Assembly (NCBI RefSeq): GCF_009935845.1
Contig: NZ_QWEK01000032.1
Location: 1 to 48,080 of the forward strand
Source of the DNA: Pseudoflavonifractor sp. 524-17
GTDB lineage: Bacteria; Bacillota; Clostridia; Oscillospirales; Oscillospiraceae
Length of the DNA stretch: 48,080 bases
Reading direction: 5' to 3'
In this document: one piece after another, positions 41,400-48,080 of the stretch
How the letters are laid out: each line of letters starts with the position of its first letter
How positions within the stretch are numbered: position 1 is the stretch's first letter
Program-made: the position numbers and the translations under genes
Notes under the pieces: model-generated
What the model was told of the DNA's origin: nothing
The model's database searches: none
What the model saw: only the letters and a program-made list of their open reading frames with translations

Positions 41400-42842
41400 T
41401 CAGCTTACGCCCGCTGTCTGCCGGTTCCTGTCTCTCTCCTTCTGGAAAAAGTCCTTGTAAATGCGCTGATAGGTCTCGTACATCTGTTCACTCCGATACT
41501 TGGCGGACACCCGCTGGTATCCGGCCTCCCCCATTTTCCGGCGGTCCTCCGGGCGGTGGGCCAGGTAGAGGATCGCCTGGGAGATCTCCTCCAGATTCAT
41601 GATATGGGTGACAATACCTGCCGCACCAAAGCCATCCCCTTCTCCCATAATCAGCCCGCGGCAGTTTCCCACATCTGTGGCAATGACTGGCCGGTGGGCG
41701 GCAAAGCTCTCCAGAATGGTCAGGGGCTGGCCCTCACTGATGCTGGTGAGGATGGTCATATCCATTCTCCCCAGGTATTCCTTAACATTGATTCGCCCGG
41801 TAAACACCACGTCGTCCTGAAGGCCCATGTCCTCTACCAGCTCAAAGCAGTCCTGGGCGTACTGATCGCCCTCCTCCCAGGGTCCCATAATCCACAGCTT
41901 CAGCGCAGGCTCCCGCTCTTTAGCAAAGCCAAAGGCCTGGATCATAGATTTTACGTCCTTAATGGGGGTGAGCCGCAGCACCGCTCCCACATTGATCCAG
42001 CCCTCGTCTTCCTCCGTCCTGCCTGGGATATCCTGAAAATCCTCCACCCGAATGCCGTTAGGGGTAACTAAGGTCTTCTCCTCCGGGCAGTCTAACTCTA
42101 TTTGGAGAAGCCGGGCCTCCTCGTACAGGCTGGTCACCAGATCCGCCCGGTCATACGCCAGCCGGGACATCTTTCGGAACTGGTGGATCCACACATTTTT
42201 ATACAATCCCTGCACCCACTTTGCCTTGACCAGCTCCTCCTCCCGTTCCCGGGTATAGATGCCATGCTCAGAAATCATAAGCGGACAGCCGTACAAATAT
42301 TTGGCCACGCTGCCCAGCACCCCGGCATAGCCGGTGGACAGGCAGTGATACAGGTCAGCCTCGGGCAGCTTCATCTTCAGCGTGAAAAACAGGGGCAGGT
42401 AGATGGATCGCATCATCCAAAGAAAGTCAGAAAACACCACCTGGCTGTAATTGAGCTGATAAAATTCCTCCACAGCGTGGAGAAAGTCCTCCCCCATGAG
42501 CAAACTGTTCAGAGAAGGGCGCTTTTTCTGAAAAAAGTTGATGAGCGTCTCCCAGTCTATCCGCTGATCCAGCAGCAGGCTGCGCAGGGCGTTATACTCC
42601 GTGCGCTTGATCCGCCCCCTCCGCCGCCTGCCCCAGTCGGTATCCTGAAGATACAGCTCATGTACCTCGGTCACATTGTCCGGCAGGGTATACACAAATT
42701 TTCCCCGCTGAGAGTGATCCGGTATAATCGTCACAATCATGAACTCGTGCTCCGAAAAGGACTGGATGATGCTATGCACCCAGCTGGACACGCCGCCCAC
42801 GGCATAGGGGTAGCACCCCTCTACTACGATACAAATGCGCAT
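41400..42842 (-). CDS. pelF: PelF-like glycosyltransferase (GT4)
   Basis: Encodes 480 aa, start at 42842 with GGGGAGAGGGA. PelF polymerises UDP-sugar into Pel. The opening EGCYPYAVGGVSSWVHSII is the PelF hallmark, as is LTSISEGQPLTILESFAAHRPV with donor-site Glu pair. The central ISEHGIYTREREEEL is also characteristic. A soluble cytoplasmic enzyme that works with PelG. Its start codon lies 40 bases inside the 3' end of the DUF2194 gene. Confidence 0.92.
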   Translation of the reverse strand: MRICIVVEGCYPYAVGGVSSWVHSIIQSFSEHEFMIVTIIPDHSQRGKFVYTLPDNVTEVHELYLQDTDWGRRRRGRIKRTEYNALRSLLLDQRIDWETLINFFQKKRPSLNSLLMGEDFLHAVEEFYQLNYSQVVFSDFLWMMRSIYLPLFFTLKMKLPEADLYHCLSTGYAGVLGSVAKYLYGCPLMISEHGIYTREREEELVKAKWVQGLYKNVWIHQFRKMSRLAYDRADLVTSLYEEARLLQIELDCPEEKTLVTPNGIRVEDFQDIPGRTEEDEGWINVGAVLRLTPIKDVKSMIQAFGFAKEREPALKLWIMGPWEEGDQYAQDCFELVEDMGLQDDVVFTGRINVKEYLGRMDMTILTSISEGQPLTILESFAAHRPVIATDVGNCRGLIMGEGDGFGAAGIVTHIMNLEEISQAILYLAHRPEDRRKMGEAGYQRVSAKYRSEQMYETYQRIYKDFFQKERDRNRQTAGVS

Positions 42843-42882
42843 AGATCCCTCTCCCCCTGCTGGTCTGTTGGAACATTTCCGG

Positions 42883-44694
42883 TCAGTCCGGATACTCCGC
42901 ACCCAGCGTCACTGTCACACTACGCTCCTGGGTTTCGAGCAAATAGACGCCTTTCTCCACCTGACGGGGGCTTCCACCCTCCACATTGACAACCGTTCTG
43001 CCTGGAACGCGCAGGAGAAACCACGCCGGCCCGCTGCCGCTGTGCTGGATAGATACCTGAGTTCCTTCATAGCTGTAAGCATAATCCAGCGCGAGAAAGT
43101 CCCGGATACGCCCATCACACTCAGAAACCGTAGTGGCGTCGAAGGCTTCGAACTTTTTCCAACCGCCAGGTACATTAGAAGTCAGCCGCTGGGACAGTAC
43201 GTCCCAGGTGTCGTCCTTGCTGCTGGGATACACCGGCCGGGCGGCGTCCACCATTACACTGGTGTACCCCAGCGCCGTCTCCAAGCTCCGCACCCGGAAA
43301 TCCGCCATAAAGGTGTGTTGAAATCCGTCGGTAACGGCCATCTGCCGGGTGACCTGCTCCGCCTGGTAGCCCACCACCTGGCTGCTGCCATCGTAGGGCA
43401 CCGCCACTGTGCGCATCATGAACAGATCGCCCCAGCCCAAGACTTCCGACAGCTCCTGCTCCGTCAGATCCCCGCCGTAGAGAGAGGTAAACGGGTACTC
43501 CAGCCCGGCAAAGTTCATGAACTCAAAATCCGCCGCCAGACGGCTGGTAACAGGGGTATCGGACACGCTGCCGGCGGACAGCCCCGGCTCTGCCCCCAGC
43601 TCATTGAGCAGCTTCATGTAATAGACAAAACGTCTCTCGTCCGGCCGGCGGTCGTCGTCATAGTCAAACTGTACGGACATCATACAGGACAGGCCCAAAT
43701 TTCCCCGGTGATAGATTGCGGTGAGATCCGGCCACAGTACATCCTGATACAGTCCGCGCATGGACATACTATAATACCGCTGCAGGGCGGCGCCGTTCTC
43801 CGAAGCCAGGCCCGGATAATTGGCAACCACCAGATTTTGGGCATTTATCACTGGATAGACGCTGCAGCTATTGGTCTCCGACGCCATGGCGGACAGAATC
43901 CCCAGCCCAGCGGCGTCCTCCATATACCTGCCGTTCACCGCGAACACATAAGCGCCGCCCAAGCTCCGCCGCCAGATCACGGCAGGGTGATTCTCGACCT
44001 TTTCCTCCCCGGTGGGGAGCCCCTTCATGTACACCTTTGTACCGTAGTCCAGGATATACCAAGGCATTTCCAGCTCCAGATCCTGGCGCCACTCATTTTT
44101 CTCCTGATCCGTGCTCCGGTAGATGATCTCCCCGCCCAAAAGAAAGCCCTCATATAGATGAAGGCCCTCCACCACGGTACGCTGGGCGCGGACCTCATAG
44201 ATTCCCAACAGCTCCCGCAGAGCCTGATTTTCCTGGATGACAGAGGGCCCCGGCAAAGTTGCCAGCACCAGATTCGCCCCAGCCCCGGCCCAGTCCAGCA
44301 GTGTCTGGCATGTGCTGTCATTCCAATTCATCCCGGCACCGTCCAGCACCATCAGCTCTGGGACTTCCGCGCCTGGCGCATACTGCGCCAAATGCGTACT
44401 GGTGTGAAAGCCTCTCTTTGTGTAGGCCGCCCAGCTGGCCGCAACCTGTCCGGCGGCGCTGTCCGCACTGCCGACAAACATCACCCCCGGCCGTGTGGTC
44501 CCCCAGGGTGTCTCTCCACTCAGATTGTCCGGCGTGAATACACTGCTTTTGGACGCCAGGCTTGACAAATCCACTGCGTTTTCGTTGTCCCCATAGTCGT
44601 TCCACAGTTCCAGCGCTACATTGGTGAACTGGAACATAAATAATACGACAAACATAATCACCGCGATTGAGAAGAAGTTCCGGCGCGATACCAT
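42883..44694 (-). CDS. DUF2194 protein, PelA deacetylase-like
   Basis: Encodes 603 aa. One N-terminal anchor helix (about 7-25) and a large extracytoplasmic part. DUF2194 is found in Gram-positive pel loci at the position of the PelA deacetylase domain. QFDYDDDRRPDER (about 345) resembles the acidic metal motif of CE4-type deacetylases. A classical PelA hydrolase domain is not present. It would deacetylate the polymer as it leaves the cell; that is inferred from place in the operon and the motif. Confidence 0.75.
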   Translation of the reverse strand: MVSRRNFFSIAVIMFVVLFMFQFTNVALELWNDYGDNENAVDLSSLASKSSVFTPDNLSGETPWGTTRPGVMFVGSADSAAGQVAASWAAYTKRGFHTSTHLAQYAPGAEVPELMVLDGAGMNWNDSTCQTLLDWAGAGANLVLATLPGPSVIQENQALRELLGIYEVRAQRTVVEGLHLYEGFLLGGEIIYRSTDQEKNEWRQDLELEMPWYILDYGTKVYMKGLPTGEEKVENHPAVIWRRSLGGAYVFAVNGRYMEDAAGLGILSAMASETNSCSVYPVINAQNLVVANYPGLASENGAALQRYYSMSMRGLYQDVLWPDLTAIYHRGNLGLSCMMSVQFDYDDDRRPDERRFVYYMKLLNELGAEPGLSAGSVSDTPVTSRLAADFEFMNFAGLEYPFTSLYGGDLTEQELSEVLGWGDLFMMRTVAVPYDGSSQVVGYQAEQVTRQMAVTDGFQHTFMADFRVRSLETALGYTSVMVDAARPVYPSSKDDTWDVLSQRLTSNVPGGWKKFEAFDATTVSECDGRIRDFLALDYAYSYEGTQVSIQHSGSGPAWFLLRVPGRTVVNVEGGSPRQVEKGVYLLETQERSVTVTLGAEYPD

Positions 44695-44707
44695 TTGTCT
44701 CCTCCCG

Positions 44708-45760
44708 CTACGCCCCTGCCGCCTGTGTCTCCTGCTTCGGGGCGCTCTCTATCTGAATTCTTTGATCTCCAAATACCTTGATCAGCTCCAGCGTCTCCTG
44801 GTCAATGACGACCTTGGACTGCTTCAAGGCGGACATGGTGGTAAAAAACGCCTCCCGATCCTTCGTTGAAAAGTACAGCTTCAGCCTGCACGTATAGGCC
44901 GCCAGACAGTCCGGATACTGTTCTACCAGACGCCGGCACCACTGCTCCGCGCTGTCAAATTCCCCTGCCTCCATAAGACGCAGGCAGACGCTCTCATAGT
45001 GGGCCACGGTGAGCTGGGCGGCATCCTTGCCAAAAAGGGACTCCGCCGCTGATGCCATCACCCGAACCTGTTTTTTCTGCTCCAGTCCCACAAACGCCCC
45101 TTGCTTGAGGAAGCCGTCCATATAGGAGAGCAGCTCCAGCTCTGCAGCCGTCTGCTCTTCCTCCTCTTCCGCCATTGTCCGGCATAGCCGCCGCACTCTG
45201 TCGCGGAACTCATCCAGCTCTCCGCTGAGGACCGACGCGGCGTAGTGGGCGGTTTCCGGATCCTCGCTGTTCAGCGCCAGCAGAATAACCCCCAGCGCCG
45301 AGCGCACATCCCCGCGGATGGTATTCATCATGACCATACGCAGATCCTTTCCCTTGTTCAGAAACAGGGCCTCCTCCAGGGGGATCATGTCCCGCTCCCG
45401 TTCCTCGTCGGCCTTCAGATGGGTTTTCACCCGCTCCTTGCTGAACACCACATCCTCCAGGTGGGGCTGCATCCACAGCGGCAGACGGAACAACACATAG
45501 GACAACACAAAGAACAGCGGCCCCACCACCGGGCACAGCACCATTATCAAAAAGCGCACCAGATAGGTCCGGCGGTTGTCATGGCGCACCTCCACCTTGG
45601 CCTTGCGCTCCTTCCTGGTCCGCAGGGGGGAGACGATCAGCGCCCCCACCAGCAGGTAGAGCACTGCCACCACCAGATTCACCAGCCACACAAGGACAAA
45701 CATCCGCTCTTCCCATGTCAGGTTTGTCAGCCTTGCGGCTATCAAATCTATCAAGTTCAC
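44708..45760 (-). CDS. pelE: PelE-like membrane TPR protein
   Basis: Encodes 350 aa from a GTG that overlaps the pelD stop (GTGA), with AAGGAGG upstream. Two helices near the N-terminus (about 20-42 and 68-90) and a long cytoplasmic helical region with TPR-like pairs (EAGEFDSAEQWCRRLVEQYP). This matches PelE, which bridges PelD and the synthase complex. The frame is open further upstream but inside pelD and without a start signal. Confidence 0.85.
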   Translation of the reverse strand: MNLIDLIAARLTNLTWEERMFVLVWLVNLVVAVLYLLVGALIVSPLRTRKERKAKVEVRHDNRRTYLVRFLIMVLCPVVGPLFFVLSYVLFRLPLWMQPHLEDVVFSKERVKTHLKADEERERDMIPLEEALFLNKGKDLRMVMMNTIRGDVRSALGVILLALNSEDPETAHYAASVLSGELDEFRDRVRRLCRTMAEEEEEQTAAELELLSYMDGFLKQGAFVGLEQKKQVRVMASAAESLFGKDAAQLTVAHYESVCLRLMEAGEFDSAEQWCRRLVEQYPDCLAAYTCRLKLYFSTKDREAFFTTMSALKQSKVVIDQETLELIKVFGDQRIQIESAPKQETQAAGA

Positions 45761-47952
45761 AGTGCTACCTCCTTGAGCAGGCTGCTGTTGTACCCGGCAG
45801 CCCGGAAGCGCTCCATCACAAGGCCAGCGTTTTCTTCGTTGGTATTGGACAGGAGTATATACACCGTGTCTCCCCCGTCGGACCCCATATAGTCCGACTG
45901 GCGGATCCCCTCGCTCAGGGCGGACACTACGGCAGACCGGCTTTTGCCGGACACCGGAATCTCCAGCAGGGCGCATTCAGTCAGTCCCTGATCCCGTGCC
46001 CGCAGGAACGCCCCTGCCAGCTGACGGAAGGCATCCCCGGCCATCAGCCGGGTCCCATCCACATACCGCTGGCTGCTCAGCGCATCCAGATACCGGGTAG
46101 CCCGCACCACTGCAGATTGGACCATCTGTCCAATTACCGCCAGCCGGTTGGCCTCCGCCATAGTCATGCGCTGCCAGGGAATGCCCCAGAGCATGAAAAT
46201 CAGCTGCATTTCCTCCCCGCTGTAGACCGCGCTGGCCATCAGCGGAAGCTTCTCCTGCATGGTCTTGTTGATAAACACCCGCCGCTCCTTCAGCTCACGA
46301 TACATCTCGGTCATGGCGGAGTATTTAATGGAGTTCCCCAGGCTCCTGGCCTCCCGAGAGATCGAGGAGAACAGACGGGCATAGTCCCGGTTGGCCACGG
46401 TATAGATAGCCGCTCCCCCACACTCCATCAGCTGAGCCAGCGTCTGCACCGCGGTAAAGAGGACCTCCTCCGGGGCCTGCCGCTCCAGAATGGAGGTAAT
46501 ATCATAGATCTTACCCAGGCTGTCTTTTTGGTTTACCAGCTGAACCTCAAAGTTCTCCTTCATCCGTACATTGCTGTCGTTGATCTCGGTAAGATCCTCC
46601 AGCCGGTTCTCCAGGTATGCGATCTCATCCTGGCTCTCCTGCTTTATGGTGTGGAGCTGATCTTTTATGTAACCCACTACCATACCCACAATAAAAATCT
46701 GAGCCATCCATACATAGAGGTTAAAATCCAGCAGCACCTCAAATCCGCTGCGGTAGTACATCTGCTGTAAACAGTACCCTGCCGATGCCAGCAGACCCGA
46801 CAATACCGCCTGCCGCTGCCCCAGCGTCACCGCGAACAGCAACACATACAGCAGGAAAAAATCCACCCGGTCGAAAAAGCCATTGCCTGCGGTATAGTGG
46901 TTCAGAAAGAACACCCCGACAAAGCACAGAATATTCTCCACATAGGGGACCAGCGCGGCCAGTATAACCCGGACCCGGTGAAGCAGCCGGGCCGCCCAGC
47001 TGCCCCCGGCATCCTCTGCCTGGATAAAGGACTCCCGGTGGCGCTTCATAAACTGGGCCACCTGCTTGACGCCCTCGGGATAGTGCGTGAAAATTTTCTG
47101 TCCCAATTTCTCCGCGAAAGCGGACCCGTCCAGAACCACCCGGTGGACCTCGCCCACCGACTCCTCCACGACCTCGACTCCCTTGCCCATGGCATCCTGG
47201 ATCAGCTCAGCCAGCTCCACACCGTTGATCTCCTCCATGGCAGAGATATGGTAGACCGGCTGGGCCAGCTCCGGAGCGGCAATTGCCTTGTAAGACAGCT
47301 CCGCCGCATCCTTGACAAAGAGCATAGAGAACACGTCCCGGTCGCTGGCGAAGATTTTCCCGCTCTTCAGCGCCTGCATACACATAACACCGCAGGGATC
47401 CGCCTCCGGGCGCCCTTTCTCCGGCACGCAATACAGGTGATCCAGCCGCAGGATCCGGATGTCCAGCCCCTGGTTCTGACGGTAGTTGGCACAGATCTCC
47501 TCACCCTGGGCGATGGCCATGCTCCGCAGATTCTTGGGGGCCGGTTTCCAGGACTCCGGCAGGTTTTGAGGAAAGGAGCCGGAAAACACCTCCTGCGAGG
47601 AAAAATAAATGAACCTCCCCCTCCCCAGCATGGAGTAGGCGGTCAAAATGTTGATAAGGGCCGCCGTATAGCGTACCGACTCCTGCCGGGCTTTCTGCCA
47701 GTTGAAGTGACTGTCCCAGGCGCCGGCAAATATGGTGATATCTGGCTTAATACTGTCGTAAATATCCTTTACACTGTCGTTATCATAAGAGAAGTTATAT
47801 TTTTCAAACACACGTTGCCGCAGATGCCTGCTTTCCCTCTGTCCGGTGAGCAGATAGACCCTGTCGCCGTTTTTGTTCAGCCTGTCTATCAAAGCCTCTA
47901 CCAGCCGGCCGTTTCCTATCAATAAAACCTCCATATCCTCCCACTTTCTCAC
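45757..47952 (-). CDS. pelD: PelD-like c-di-GMP receptor fused to SDR domain
   Basis: Encodes 731 aa from GTG 47952 (ATG 47934 is an alternative). Residues about 7-310 form an extended short-chain dehydrogenase/epimerase-like domain: LIGNGRL at the nucleotide loop and YFSSQEVFSG, but no YxxxK (SMAIAQGE stands in its place), so probably not catalytic. Then four helices (about 323-350, 363-380, 381-398, 408-428), a coiled coil (430-480), a GAF domain (480-625) and a degenerate GGDEF domain. There RxxD (R684, D687) lies five residues before GGDTV, the exact spacing of a c-di-GMP inhibitory site. It should sense c-di-GMP and switch on polymer synthesis. Confidence 0.85.
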   Translation of the reverse strand: MRKWEDMEVLLIGNGRLVEALIDRLNKNGDRVYLLTGQRESRHLRQRVFEKYNFSYDNDSVKDIYDSIKPDITIFAGAWDSHFNWQKARQESVRYTAALINILTAYSMLGRGRFIYFSSQEVFSGSFPQNLPESWKPAPKNLRSMAIAQGEEICANYRQNQGLDIRILRLDHLYCVPEKGRPEADPCGVMCMQALKSGKIFASDRDVFSMLFVKDAAELSYKAIAAPELAQPVYHISAMEEINGVELAELIQDAMGKGVEVVEESVGEVHRVVLDGSAFAEKLGQKIFTHYPEGVKQVAQFMKRHRESFIQAEDAGGSWAARLLHRVRVILAALVPYVENILCFVGVFFLNHYTAGNGFFDRVDFFLLYVLLFAVTLGQRQAVLSGLLASAGYCLQQMYYRSGFEVLLDFNLYVWMAQIFIVGMVVGYIKDQLHTIKQESQDEIAYLENRLEDLTEINDSNVRMKENFEVQLVNQKDSLGKIYDITSILERQAPEEVLFTAVQTLAQLMECGGAAIYTVANRDYARLFSSISREARSLGNSIKYSAMTEMYRELKERRVFINKTMQEKLPLMASAVYSGEEMQLIFMLWGIPWQRMTMAEANRLAVIGQMVQSAVVRATRYLDALSSQRYVDGTRLMAGDAFRQLAGAFLRARDQGLTECALLEIPVSGKSRSAVVSALSEGIRQSDYMGSDGGDTVYILLSNTNEENAGLVMERFRAAGYNSSLLKEVAL

Positions 47953-48004
47953 CTGCCGCCCTGCGGTTGGTGTCCTTAATGAAGCTGTTCAGGGACAAAT
48001 CCAT

Positions 48005-48080
48005 TTACGCCTTAAAATCAGGCGACTTCCCTGTCAGTCTCCACAACGTTGTTACCGCTGTGGACAGAATATGTGTTTTG
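48005..48080 (-). CDS. Possible 3' end of an upstream gene
   Basis: On the minus strand a frame is open from the window edge to TAA at 48005-48007 and ends TTLWRLTGKSPDFKA. Too little is present to assign a function. It leaves only 52 bases before pelD, so it may be the preceding gene of the same operon. Confidence 0.35.
   Translation of the reverse strand, partial: KTHILSTAVTTLWRLTGKSPDFKA

Noticed and set aside
47804-48004. A 66-codon minus-strand ORF starting just before pelD
   Set aside because: It overlaps the start of pelD in another frame and most of it is pelD shadow; only the first 17 codons are outside.
1-48080. CRISPR arrays, rRNA or tRNA genes
   Set aside because: No regularly spaced direct repeats and no rRNA or tRNA-like sequence found by reading; a covariance-model scan would be needed to exclude small RNAs.

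Overview
The window looks like chromosomal DNA of an anaerobic, GC-rich member of the Clostridia, most likely an Oscillospiraceae gut bacterium of the Flavonifractor/Intestinimonas/Lawsonibacter kind. This placement is inferred from gene content and sequence style: a fused FeoA-FeoB, a WalRK-YycHI locus, an NADH-linked formate dehydrogenase, and a Gram-positive style pel locus. Core genes are GC-rich. Several islands are visibly AT-richer and carry mobile-element genes or their wreckage. I saw no rRNA, tRNA or CRISPR array.

Layout. 1-1.8 kb: edge of a Tn1549/Tn916-type conjugative element (mobC, a candidate oriT, an outward promoter) and an AT-rich DUF3267 protease-like gene. 1.9-4.7 kb: ferrous iron uptake (feoAB fusion plus a Cys-rich membrane peptide) behind a strong promoter with a palindromic operator candidate. 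4.8-6.1 kb: cytidine deaminase-like protein and a sirtuin, ending at a bidirectional terminator. 6.1-11.4 kb, minus strand: NUDIX hydrolase, walR, walK, yycH, yycI, the cell-wall stress two-component system with its membrane regulators. 11.6-12.2 kb: a MecA-like adaptor whose stop codon lies in a hairpin repeat.

12.3-16.5 kb is a graveyard. A frameshifted IS (rve transposase) abuts a decayed conjugative-element segment: small ORFs, a truncated ORF6N/KilA-type protein, an excisionase-like protein, a frameshifted CHC2 primase, a broken DUF3987 protein and one intact hypothetical. 16.5-20 kb: a MerR regulator with a classic 19-bp-spaced promoter and its probable target, a MATE exporter, now separated by a truncated and frameshifted IS110-type element. 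20.1-23.4 kb: a WYL regulator reading without a stop into a zinc-ribbon protein, then DUF3788, a nitroreductase and ksgA.

23.6-29.5 kb: nuoE-like, nuoF-like, a molybdopterin formate dehydrogenase (Cys, not Sec, at the active site) and fdhD. Together these should form an NAD(H)-linked formate dehydrogenase and its maturation factor. 29.5-30.3 kb: an amidase-SH3 protein, followed by a second member of the hairpin-repeat family.

30.4-48 kb, all minus strand, is one long exopolysaccharide locus. The upstream part is a pel core in the order pelD-pelE-pelA(deacetylase, DUF2194)-pelF-pelG. It continues with DUF2304, two glycosyltransferases, a large GT-C-like membrane protein, a DUF4874/DUF4832 protein, a Wzx-type flippase and an ABC exporter. 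PelD carries an N-terminal degenerate short-chain dehydrogenase domain fused to a four-helix membrane region, a GAF domain and a degenerate GGDEF domain with an intact RxxD c-di-GMP site. This extended pel locus is the best candidate in the window for a poorly described system: a c-di-GMP-gated Pel-like polymer machine joined to a second glycan assembly and export module. Its promoter lies beyond the right edge.
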